Positions 23,234 to 31,173 of a DNA stretch of 52,155 bases are shown piece by piece. Location: NCBI GenBank assembly GCA_964625775.1, contig CAZVEH010000013.1:1-52155 (forward strand), written 5' to 3'. Below the pieces are notes generated by a model. The model was not told where the DNA came from and made no database searches. It saw nothing but the letters and a program-made list of their open reading frames with translations. Each line of letters opens with the position of its first letter. The first letter of the stretch is position 1. The position numbers and the translations under genes are program-made. This DNA comes from GCA-2786165 sp964625775 (GTDB lineage Bacteria > Pseudomonadota > Gammaproteobacteria > Legionellales > Legionellaceae).

Positions 23234-24367
23234 TTAACGCAAATTTTTTATATCAACAACTTGTTCTGTGTATGTTGGCTTATCTAAATTCAAAATATAA
23301 TAGTGATTTTGGTATAAAACCAATGAAATGGTAACTTTAGATTGCAGTTCACTTTTTTCATCTTCATTAGATTGCAGTTCACCTGTTTCATCTTCATTCG
23401 GTTGTTGTGGATCGTTTTCCTCTGATTCATACATGTATTGAATATCCAATTGGATATTAAATTTGCGAGCGGTTGCAGTAATGATTGGACTATCAGCCCA
23501 AGCTCCAGGCCTATCACCATCTCCTGAGTATGTCATTCTCACCAAATAATCGTCTAAAGATTCGGTTTCATTACAGGAGCTACCTTCTGTACAAAAAAAA
23601 TGTTCAAATTGATCTTTGTTATCATTTATATAACTGATACCTGCTAAGCGTAAATCAATATGCGAGATGTCTTGATTAGTTAGTCTTTTTAATTCGCGTG
23701 AAAAAGCATGAAAAAAACAATTTCCATCATCCGGTACATTTTCAATTGATCCTGGTAGTATAATACCATGTTCCTTGAACTTGCGGCTAAGCGTTATTTC
23801 TTTGGGTTCGAACACATCCAAATTCTTATACTGACCAATATTAAAAAAACTTAGTTGAGCTAATTGCTGATCTATCGTAGACGATTTTTTAATAGGTAAC
23901 TCTGATTTTTCTCCACTTCTTAGATTGTCTTTTATCTTCGTTTTTGTCTCTAAAAATTGCTTCATTTCTTCTAGTTTAAATGTTATCGCTTTTTCTTTTG
24001 CCAAATTAAGTATTTTTGAATGGTTTAAGACAGAGGAATAAGTCTCTAATAAATAGCTCGCCATCATGACTTGATTACAACGCACGGCAGCTCTAAATGA
24101 ATTAATCAATTCTTTATCTGTTATATTTTGATTAGGAGATTTTGTATGCTTGATCTCTATAAGAGTTTTAAAATGAGCAGGTGTACTGGTTATAGCAATA
24201 ATCTCTAAAATAGGTAAAGAGACAAGTTTTTTGTCGATTAACTCTATCTCATAAACAGCATTTAAATGCTCAGCCATAGAAAATAAATTCTCAGTTGAGT
24301 CAGAACATAAAAAAGCATGTAAATCAGGGTGCTTAAGTTTTATTTCAGATAGTTGAAAAAGCATCAT
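23234..24367 (-). CDS. OTU-family cysteine protease (putative deubiquitinase effector)
   Basis: A 377-residue protein with an OTU domain in its C-terminal half. ENVPDDGNCFFHAFSREL (209-226) contains the D-G-N-C motif with catalytic Cys217. PGAWADSPIITATARKFNI (287-305) matches the OTU helix after the GxWxD motif, and QNHYYIL with His355 supplies the catalytic His. The N-terminal 200 residues are helical with ankyrin-like pairs (FRAAVRCNQVMMASYLLETY). An acidic Glu/Asn-rich insert (316-343) includes a duplicated ELQSNEDE unit. OTU proteases remove ubiquitin, which bacteria lack, so a host target is inferred. No signal peptide is seen. The gene is clearly AT-richer than its neighbours and lies between two IS remnants, suggesting transfer. 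Confidence 0.85.
   Translation of the reverse strand: MMLFQLSEIKLKHPDLHAFLCSDSTENLFSMAEHLNAVYEIELIDKKLVSLPILEIIAITSTPAHFKTLIEIKHTKSPNQNITDKELINSFRAAVRCNQVMMASYLLETYSSVLNHSKILNLAKEKAITFKLEEMKQFLETKTKIKDNLRSGEKSELPIKKSSTIDQQLAQLSFFNIGQYKNLDVFEPKEITLSRKFKEHGIILPGSIENVPDDGNCFFHAFSRELKRLTNQDISHIDLRLAGISYINDNKDQFEHFFCTEGSSCNETESLDDYLVRMTYSGDGDRPGAWADSPIITATARKFNIQLDIQYMYESEENDPQQPNEDETGELQSNEDEKSELQSKVTISLVLYQNHYYILNLDKPTYTEQVVDIKNLR
23337..23396. repeat. 30-bp tandem duplication inside the OTU gene
   Basis: Two adjacent 30-base units (23337-23366 and 23367-23396, each starting TTAGATTGCAGTTCAC) differ at two positions. In frame they encode two Glu/Asn-rich decapeptides in the acidic insert between the OTU helix and the catalytic-His strand, so copy-number change would alter a loop and not the core. 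Confidence 0.8.
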
Positions 24368-24419
24368 TCTCTCGCGACAATTGACAGTTTATTATTATAC
24401 CATAGAGCTTATTAGCGGT

Positions 24420-24680
24420 GGGTTAAAATTAATCACTAGAAAACGTAAAAATATGAAAGATAAATTGGAGATATCAAGTTATGAGAAGCAGTTGCTTAAT
24501 CAGCGTGGCATCATCGAAACAGTGATAGGTCATTTGAAACACTGTTATCAAGTTTGGCACACCCGCCATCGATCTGTCGTCAATGCGATGACTCATTTGA
24601 TTGCTGCTTTAGCTGCTTACGTTTTTGAGCCATTAAAATTATCTGCAATTAAATTGCTTGCAAATTGCGCATAGAAAAAC
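24420..24680 (+). pseudogene. IS982-family transposase C-terminal remnant
   Basis: About 85 residues of an IS982-type transposase: LKLITRKRKNMKDKL, then LLNQRGIIETVIGHLKH with the final catalytic-type Glu, QVWHTRHRSVVNAMTHLIAA and a Tyr-containing tail. This is the end of a normal protein of nearly 300 residues; the first two thirds are missing. The frame extends upstream to 24381 only by chance. It forms the right border of the OTU island. Confidence 0.75.
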
Positions 24681-24697
24681 TCATTACTGGGGTTCCT

Positions 24698-25147
24698 TTA
24701 CCGATTCTCTGGCCTTACGCGGCCCAAACGATTCACAACAAGTTTTATCCCCTGATGTGATGCATTTTCAATAAAAAAATAACCATTTAATACAGATTGA
24801 TTCAGATCCGGTGCAAAGCGCAAATAATCATTGGATTGAAAGCCGTGCCAATGCACTTGATATCCCGTGTCTTTCCACTGCCATTGATACTGAATATCTC
24901 CGGTTCTCTCAAGTCGCAACACCAGCCCTGACGACCAATTATCGCCTAAAATAGGCATTAGGGTTACGGGCTCATTGAAACGTAATGCGTCTGCCGTTGC
25001 TTGATGAATAGCTTGTTTGATATCTTGCACCATGACCAAGCCTATCTGGGTTTGGTACCAGCTGGAGCCAAAAGGAATCCCAAAGGAACAGAGCAATGCT
25101 ATCAGTAATAATACCACCCATACTTCGACTAGGGAGAAGCCTTTCAT
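24698..25147 (-). CDS. GspH/FimT-type prepilin-like protein
   Basis: A type IV-pilin-like protein of 149 residues: MKG|FSLVEVWVVLLLIALLCS has the prepilin peptidase site after Gly3, Phe at +1 and Glu at +5, then the hydrophobic N-helix. The C-terminal beta domain (GDNWSSGLVLRLERTGDIQY and the final VNRLGRVRPE) matches GspH/FimT minor pseudopilins. It could serve the type II secretion system, whose gspL-gspM lie 20 kb away, or a type IV pilus; the sequence does not decide. The start at 25147 is fixed by the processing site. It lies just downstream of pyrF on the same strand. Confidence 0.82.
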   Translation of the reverse strand: MKGFSLVEVWVVLLLIALLCSFGIPFGSSWYQTQIGLVMVQDIKQAIHQATADALRFNEPVTLMPILGDNWSSGLVLRLERTGDIQYQWQWKDTGYQVHWHGFQSNDYLRFAPDLNQSVLNGYFFIENASHQGIKLVVNRLGRVRPENR

Positions 25148-25200
25148 GCTGTATTCCATTTTGCTGGCTATGAGGCTTAGGTCTTGGCAACACTGAAGAC

Positions 25201-25881
25201 TTATAATTGCAATGCATCAACCACAGCACGAGGATTCGGCGCACGTGTGATAGAGCGGCCCATCACCAAATAATCACTACCGGCTTGCAAAGCATCTTGT
25301 GGCGAAATCACACGAGCTTGATCATGTGTTGCATCCTGGGGCAAACGAATACCAGGCGTGATCAGTAAAAAATCTTGGCCACACAGTACGCGCAGATGCG
25401 CTGCCTCCTGTGCCGAGCTAACGACGCCGTCTAAACCAGCATTGCGCGCTAGGCTAGCCAAGCGCTCAACATGCTGTAATACAGTTCCAGGCACTCCCAG
25501 CTCGCACAAGTCCGGTTCTGCCATACTGGTTAAAACCGTCACTGCAACAATTTTGGGACGCGTGGTCCCGTACGATTCAACTGCTTCCCGTGCGGCACGC
25601 ATCATGGCTGAGCCACCCGCGGCGTGGACTGTTAGCATCCACACGCCCAAATCTGCAGCTGCTTTACAAGCTTGAGCAACTGTATTCGGAATATCATGGA
25701 ATTTCAAATCGAGAAATACTCTAAAGCCGCGAGCAATGATCTGACGCACCATGTCAGGCCCACAACGCGTAAACAATTCAGAGCCAATCTTCAATGCGCA
25801 TTGTTCAGGTTCAAATTGATCAATAAATGTCAAAGCATCTGCAGGTCGGTCAAAATCTAAAGCAATGATTAATTTGGACAT
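25201..25881 (-). CDS. pyrF: Orotidine 5'-phosphate decarboxylase
   Basis: Catalyses the last step of de novo UMP synthesis. A TIM-barrel protein of 226 residues. ALDFDRPADAL carries the first Asp. FLDLKFHDIPNTV (56-68) has the catalytic Asp58/Lys60/Asp63 array, and LTVHAAGG and LLITPGIRLP follow as in the family. It directly follows lapB, with one codon boundary between 25881 and 25882, as in many gammaproteobacteria (lapA-lapB-pyrF). Confidence 0.95.
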   Translation of the reverse strand: MSKLIIALDFDRPADALTFIDQFEPEQCALKIGSELFTRCGPDMVRQIIARGFRVFLDLKFHDIPNTVAQACKAAADLGVWMLTVHAAGGSAMMRAAREAVESYGTTRPKIVAVTVLTSMAEPDLCELGVPGTVLQHVERLASLARNAGLDGVVSSAQEAAHLRVLCGQDFLLITPGIRLPQDATHDQARVISPQDALQAGSDYLVMGRSITRAPNPRAVVDALQL

Positions 25882-27060
25882 TCAATCCCCTTCCAAACCA
25901 TGAATCGGTTTGGTCTTGCCCCACAATTTACACGATGGGCACTGCCAATGGAGCAGCTTACCGCCAAATCCACAGTGACCACAGCGATAAATAGGTTTGT
26001 TTTCCAAAAATTTGGAGGTGATGGCATAGAGCATTTGTAATTTATCACGCACCTTGCCGTGGGCCGATTCTAAATGCCAATGAATCAGCTGATTTAAGCC
26101 GCGAATCGAAGGATGTCTTCCTAAATGCGTTGAAACAAAATCGATCGCGAAATCTACGGATTTTTCGCGACTCAAATAATCTCCAACCACAAAAATCACT
26201 GATGCACGAGGATGAGCAGCTATCGTCTGCTCAAGATAATCAATACATTCATCCATGCTGTCTAACTCGCGATGACAGGATACTAAGGGTTCGATGATTT
26301 CGTTTAAAAACTCTGGATCTTGTTCAGGTACACGTTTTAAAGCTTGAATCGCTTGCTTATAACACCCTGCTTCCATTTCTATTTTGGCCAGTTTTAAGCT
26401 GGCGCGAACGGAGTTAGGATCAACCATCAACGCCTGTTTCACGGATTGATAAGCATTATCAGGTAAATTCTGTTTCAAATCCTGCTCGGCAATTTCACAA
26501 TAGTAATGAGCAGCTTCACAATGCATCGACTGGCCTGTACAGACTTCCAATTTTTGAATCACATCTAGCGCTTTTTCCCACGCTTTTTCTTGCTGATAAA
26601 TAGCAAGCAACCCACGTAAACTACTGATTTCTCGATCACCAGCTAGCTCAACGACCTCTAAGAAAATACGCTCAGCGCGATCAAATACACCAGCACTCAT
26701 ATAATCTTGCCCCAAAGCCATCAAGGCCTCTTTGCGCTCAAATTCGCTTAATTGAGGTCGGGCAATGAGGTTTTGATGAATTCGAATGGCACGATCAACT
26801 TCTCCACGACGTCGAAATAGGCTGCCTAATGCCAAATGAGTTTCGACGGTTTCACTGTCAACTTCTAATAGCTTGATGAAAACATCCACTGCTTTGTCAG
26901 GTTGCTCATTCAAAAGATAATTCAAGCCCACGACGTATTCGCGAGACAATTGATTCTCTGATTTCTTAACTTTACCGCCAGCACCACGTTTGGCTATCCA
27001 CCAGCCAGACCAAGCAGCCGTCGGTAATAATAAAGGCCATAAATTAATCATCACAGTCAC
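25882..27060 (-). CDS. lapB: Lipopolysaccharide assembly protein LapB (YciM)
   Basis: An inner-membrane-anchored adaptor that, with FtsH, controls LpxC turnover and so LPS synthesis. The 392 residues comprise an N-terminal membrane helix (INLWPLLLPTAAWSGWWI), about nine TPR units and a C-terminal rubredoxin-like metal site with four cysteines (C360-x2-C363, C374-x2-C377 in CGHCGFGG and CPSCKLWG). This is the exact LapB layout. The frame begins with GTG at 27060, overlapping the lapA stop by one base; ATG at 27051 is possible. It is coupled with lapA. Confidence 0.95.
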   Translation of the reverse strand: MTVMINLWPLLLPTAAWSGWWIAKRGAGGKVKKSENQLSREYVVGLNYLLNEQPDKAVDVFIKLLEVDSETVETHLALGSLFRRRGEVDRAIRIHQNLIARPQLSEFERKEALMALGQDYMSAGVFDRAERIFLEVVELAGDREISSLRGLLAIYQQEKAWEKALDVIQKLEVCTGQSMHCEAAHYYCEIAEQDLKQNLPDNAYQSVKQALMVDPNSVRASLKLAKIEMEAGCYKQAIQALKRVPEQDPEFLNEIIEPLVSCHRELDSMDECIDYLEQTIAAHPRASVIFVVGDYLSREKSVDFAIDFVSTHLGRHPSIRGLNQLIHWHLESAHGKVRDKLQMLYAITSKFLENKPIYRCGHCGFGGKLLHWQCPSCKLWGKTKPIHGLEGD

Positions 27061-27350
27061 TAATGTTGATCCTGCAAAGGAATTGATCTTAAGTTTTTGA
27101 TTTCTCGTTCGGTTAATTTTAATTGATTTGCGATTTTACGATGCTCTGCTTTCAAACGCCAGTAGCGATAAAAGAACAACAGGAAGCCAAAGCATAAACC
27201 CACACCGAGCATAGCGGTCATTAAAACAGAAATGGGCAACACCAATTGGGTGACATAGAGATTCACTTGAACAGATGCAGCATTCAAAGCTGCAAAACTG
27301 ACCCCTAATAATATCAGCAACAGATAGCACACTGTGATGACAATACGCAT
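27060..27350 (-). CDS. lapA: Lipopolysaccharide assembly protein LapA (YciS, DUF1049)
   Basis: A small inner-membrane partner of LapB, 96 residues. There are two membrane helices (about 5-27 and 38-63), joined by the family segment ALNAASVQVNLYVTQLVLPI, then a charged coiled-coil tail (RLKAEHRKIANQLKLTEREI). The pattern is that of DUF1049. The stop codon overlaps the lapB start. In the usual gene order ihfB lies between rpsA and lapA; here the 206 bases upstream hold only the rpsA terminator. Confidence 0.92.
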   Translation of the reverse strand: MRIVITVCYLLLILLGVSFAALNAASVQVNLYVTQLVLPISVLMTAMLGVGLCFGFLLFFYRYWRLKAEHRKIANQLKLTEREIKNLRSIPLQDQH

Positions 27351-27472
27351 AACTCATCCTTGTTCATACAAGTCGGTTTTGCTGGCTAACTCACCGACTT
27401 AGTGTTATTGGTCATTTCAGATAAACTGCGCTCATTGTATCTTGATTTTCAAATAATGCATACTCCAAAAAC

Positions 27473-27529
27473 AAAAAAGCCGTGATATATTGAAGCGTCA
27501 TTTTAGAAAACGCTTCGCAATATCACGGC
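27473..27529 (-). terminator. rpsA terminator
   Basis: A long inverted repeat: the outer GCCGTGATAT (27479-27488) pairs with ATATCACGGC (27520-27529), and inner GAAGCGT/ACGCTTC segments extend the stem. On the minus strand six T follow (27473-27478). It lies 28 bases past the rpsA stop and insulates lapA. Confidence 0.85.
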
Positions 27530-27556
27530 TTGAAAATAAAGCCACCCTAACGAGGT

Positions 27557-29245
27557 TTATTCGCTCTGGCTGTCTTTATGATTCAGCTTTTCTTTCAGCA
27601 AATCACCTAAGGTTGCAGACACTTCTGAACTGGTTGCTTTAGAGTATTTCTTAATAGCTTCCGCTTGTTCTTGAGCATCTTTTGCTTTGACCGACAAAGT
27701 AACTGTGCGAGTCTTTTTATCGTGCGACATCACTTTGGCTTCAATCTCATCACCTACAGAAACAACCGAAGTGGCATCGGTGACTTTCTCTTCAGAAAGA
27801 TCAGCGATTTTGATTTTACCCATGACATCATCAGCCAAGGTCACCATAACCAATTTTGGTTCTACAGATGCAACTGTACCCGTGACCAACATACCTTTTG
27901 GATACATTTCAGTGAAATCAGCAGGTTGTTCACCATCAAGTTGTTTCAGACCCAATGAAATTCTTTCACGATCAGCATCAATCGCCAAAATCACAGCTTC
28001 TAAATCTTGGCCTTTCTTGAATTGCTTGACCGCTTCTTCTCCAGGCACTGTCCAAGAAATATCAGACAAATGGACCAGACCATCGATTTCACCGTCTAAA
28101 CCAATGAAGATACCAAAATCAGTAATCGATCTGATTTTACCGCTTACTTTTTGTCCTTTGCCATGAGACTGAGCAAAATTCTGCCATGGGTTGCCAACGC
28201 ATTGTTTCATACCCAAAGAAATTCTACGACGATCTTCATCAATTTCAAGGACCATGACTTGTACCACATCGCCTAGTGCAACCACTTTGCTTGGATGAAC
28301 ATTTTTGTTAGTCCAATCCATTTCAGACATGTGTACCAAACCTTCTACACCTTCTTCAATCTCAACAAAACAACCATAATCGGTGATATTGGTGACTTTG
28401 CCTTCCATACGTTTTCCAATTGGATAACGTTCTACCAAATCAACCCAAGGATCATTACCTAATTGTTTCATCCCCAGGGATACACGATTACGTTCACTAT
28501 CAAAACTCAATACTTTTACTTTTACATCTTGACCAACGGTCAATAATTCACTTGGATGCTTGACGCGTTTCCAAGAAATGTCCGTGATATGCAACAACCC
28601 ATCAATACCACCCAGATCAATGAACGCACCATAATCTGTCAGATTTTTAACAACACCATTGAGGACTTGTCCATCATGTAAAGAATCAAGTAAAGCTTGA
28701 CGATCAGCAGAACTTTCTTCTTCCACCACTGCGCGACGTGATACCACGATATTATTGCGCTTGATGTCCATTTTGATCACTTTGAATTCTAATTCTTTGC
28801 CTTCTAAGTAAGACGAATCACGCACAGGTCGAACATCCACCAATGAGCCCGGTAAAAACGCACGAATTGTACCTATTTCTACTGTAAAGCCGCCTTTGAC
28901 TTTGCCTGAAATTAAGCCTGTTACTGTTTCATTATTTTCATGACTTTTTGACAGTTTTCGCCATGATTCTTGGCGTTTTGCCTTTTCTCTAGATAATAAT
29001 GTTTCGCCATGTCCATCTTCAACCGAATCAAGTGCAACTTCAACGGTATCCCCGATACTGACTTCTAATGCGCCATCTTTATCGTGAAACTCTTCAATTG
29101 CAATAATCCCTTCCGATTTCAATCCGGCGTTTAAAGTCACGTAATCATCATCGATATCAATAACTTTGGCAGAAATGATAGCGCCTGGATAAAATTGCGC
29201 GCCAATAATACTTTTTTCAAAAAGGTCTTTAAAACTTTCAGACAT
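27557..29245 (-). CDS. rpsA: 30S ribosomal protein S1
   Basis: Binds mRNA and unfolds it for initiation on the 30S subunit. The 562 residues contain six S1 (OB-fold) repeats, at roughly 20-90, 105-170, 190-260, 277-347, 364-434 and 451-521. Recurrent motifs include VKNLTDYGAFIDLGGIDGLLHI and VTNITDYGCFVEIEEGVEGL-type strands followed by RISLGMKQ. The length equals that of other gammaproteobacterial S1 proteins. It lies 90 bases downstream of cmk and ends in a strong terminator. Confidence 0.97.
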   Translation of the reverse strand: MSESFKDLFEKSIIGAQFYPGAIISAKVIDIDDDYVTLNAGLKSEGIIAIEEFHDKDGALEVSIGDTVEVALDSVEDGHGETLLSREKAKRQESWRKLSKSHENNETVTGLISGKVKGGFTVEIGTIRAFLPGSLVDVRPVRDSSYLEGKELEFKVIKMDIKRNNIVVSRRAVVEEESSADRQALLDSLHDGQVLNGVVKNLTDYGAFIDLGGIDGLLHITDISWKRVKHPSELLTVGQDVKVKVLSFDSERNRVSLGMKQLGNDPWVDLVERYPIGKRMEGKVTNITDYGCFVEIEEGVEGLVHMSEMDWTNKNVHPSKVVALGDVVQVMVLEIDEDRRRISLGMKQCVGNPWQNFAQSHGKGQKVSGKIRSITDFGIFIGLDGEIDGLVHLSDISWTVPGEEAVKQFKKGQDLEAVILAIDADRERISLGLKQLDGEQPADFTEMYPKGMLVTGTVASVEPKLVMVTLADDVMGKIKIADLSEEKVTDATSVVSVGDEIEAKVMSHDKKTRTVTLSVKAKDAQEQAEAIKKYSKATSSEVSATLGDLLKEKLNHKDSQSE

Positions 29246-29335
29246 AGTGAGAACTCATGTGATGCTATCGCGGTGATAAAACACGTTTAGATAACAATAA
29301 ATAATGAAAATAATGAAACCCTACAAAGGTTTCCC

Positions 29336-30043
29336 CTAAGATTGAACGCGGTATAACCCTCGTTCAGCGGCCAATTGTAATATACTTTTCAGTACTTGTA
29401 CAACGGTTAAGCCAGTTGTATCTATCTGTATGGCATCTTCAGCCGGCGTCAACGGCGCATGAGGGCGTGCCATATCTCGCGCATCACGGATAGTTAACTC
29501 TTCAATAATAGCAGCAAGGCTTTCATTTGAACCTTTTGATTGTAATTGCAAAAAGCGTCGCATAGCACGCTCTTCTGCCGTGGCATAGAGATAAATTTTC
29601 AAATTAGCGCCCGGGAACACCACGGTACCCATATCTCGTCCATCCGTCACCAGACCCGGCCATTGGGCAAAATCACGTTGTCGCTCCAATAAAGCAGCAC
29701 GAACTTCAGGCAAAGCCGCAAGTAGCGATGCTTGTTGCCCCACTTGTTCTGCTCGAATCACATTAGAAATATCTTGGTTGTGCAAATAAACATGCTGGGT
29801 ATCATCCGAGCCAGTGGCAAAACGTAAAGGAAGCGACTGCGCAAGCATCACCAATTGCTCTTTGCTGTGCGGATGATGAAGGGTATCTTGCAAAACACAC
29901 ACGGCAAATGCTCGATAAATAGCACCGCTATCTAAAAAATTCCAACCTAAGTGATTCGCCAACTGATGACACAAGGTCCCTTTGCCGGTCCCGCTCGGCC
30001 CGTCTAATGTGATCACCGGAGGTGTGATAAATGATGGATTCAC
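29336..30043 (-). CDS. cmk: Cytidylate kinase
   Basis: Phosphorylates CMP and dCMP with ATP. A 235-residue P-loop kinase: ITLDGPSGTGKGTLCHQLA (11-29), then FLDSGAIYRAFA, the CMP-binding WPGLVTDGRDMGTVVFP and the arginine lid RDARDMARPHAPL. It overlaps the 3' end of serC by 4 bases and precedes rpsA as in most gammaproteobacteria. It is translationally coupled to serC. Confidence 0.95.
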   Translation of the reverse strand: MNPSFITPPVITLDGPSGTGKGTLCHQLANHLGWNFLDSGAIYRAFAVCVLQDTLHHPHSKEQLVMLAQSLPLRFATGSDDTQHVYLHNQDISNVIRAEQVGQQASLLAALPEVRAALLERQRDFAQWPGLVTDGRDMGTVVFPGANLKIYLYATAEERAMRRFLQLQSKGSNESLAAIIEELTIRDARDMARPHAPLTPAEDAIQIDTTGLTVVQVLKSILQLAAERGLYRVQS

Positions 30044-31173
30044 TGATGTGCCTTAGCAAAATCTGCCATAAAGTTTAACAACGCATCTACACCTGACATA
30101 GGCATCGCATTATACAAGCTAGCGCGTAATCCACCTACGCGTTTATGACCTTTAAGGGCATACAACCCAACATGTGTGGACTGCTTAACAAAATCTGCTT
30201 CTAGCTCAGGAGAAGAAAGAGAAAAACACACATTCATGATCGATCGGCTGGAAGGCTCGATCGCACAATGATAAAAAGAAGATGCATCAATATAGTCGTA
30301 TAACTTGGCTGCTTTGTCTTGATTTTTTCGATGCATAACGTCTACACCCCCTTGCTCTTGCAACCACTGAAACATTTTCCAAGCCATGTAACAATTAAAT
30401 GTAGGTGGGGTAGCATATAAAGAATGATGAGTTGCATGTATGCGATAATCCATCATGGTGGGAATAGGTAAGTCAGGTAAGTGTTCTAATAGATCTGATC
30501 GCACAATCACTACGGTTAATCCTGCTGGTGCAATATTTTTCTGGGCACCGGCAAATATCAAACCATAATCAGAAATGGTCAAGGGTTCACTGAGTAAACT
30601 AGAGGTCATGTCGACCACTAACGGGACATGCCGACCAAATTGCGGCACCTGCGGAAAACGCACCCCGTTAATGGTTTCGTTTGAAGTATAATACACATAC
30701 GCTGTATCATCTTGAATCTGCCATTCCAGGGGATGAGGCGCATGTTTAAAATTATTTGTGGCCGCACTGGCGATACAATAAGCTTGTTTGAGGCGGCGGG
30801 CTTCTTCGAAAGCCATTTCTGACCAAATTCCCGACACCAGATAACCACCCTTTTGCTGATGAGATAATAAATTCATCGGTACCATGGCAAATTGGGTGCG
30901 TGCTGCGCCGCCTAAAAACAAAACGTGGTAATGATCAGGAATGGTCAATAAATTGCGTAATGACGCTTCAGCCTCTGCCAGCATCGCCATAAAAACCGGG
31001 GTGCGGTGGCCAATTTCTACCACAGACATCCCTTGCTGTTGCCAGTCAAACCACTCAGCATGCGCTTCTTGCATCACAGAGTCCGGCAACATCGCCGGAC
31101 CCGCGCCAAAATTATAAGTCGTCGACTTCTGTGTCAGACTCTGTTTCAGCTTCTGTTTCTGGGGTTGCGTCAT
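30040..31173 (-). CDS. serC: Phosphoserine aminotransferase
   Basis: A PLP enzyme that makes 3-phosphoserine from 3-phosphohydroxypyruvate and glutamate; it also serves pyridoxine synthesis. From MTQPQKQKLKQSLTQKSTTY it has 377 residues. NFGAGPAMLP, LFLGGAARTQFAMVPMNLL and the PLP site LIFAGAQKNIAPAG (Lys212) are diagnostic. GAGGAT lies 8 bases before the ATG at 31173, so the gene starts inside gyrA. The 62-base overlap encodes a 16-20-residue polar extension that most SerC proteins lack. The upstream frame to 31227 is not needed. Confidence 0.92.
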   Translation of the reverse strand: MTQPQKQKLKQSLTQKSTTYNFGAGPAMLPDSVMQEAHAEWFDWQQQGMSVVEIGHRTPVFMAMLAEAEASLRNLLTIPDHYHVLFLGGAARTQFAMVPMNLLSHQQKGGYLVSGIWSEMAFEEARRLKQAYCIASAATNNFKHAPHPLEWQIQDDTAYVYYTSNETINGVRFPQVPQFGRHVPLVVDMTSSLLSEPLTISDYGLIFAGAQKNIAPAGLTVVIVRSDLLEHLPDLPIPTMMDYRIHATHHSLYATPPTFNCYMAWKMFQWLQEQGGVDVMHRKNQDKAAKLYDYIDASSFYHCAIEPSSRSIMNVCFSLSSPELEADFVKQSTHVGLYALKGHKRVGGLRASLYNAMPMSGVDALLNFMADFAKAHQ

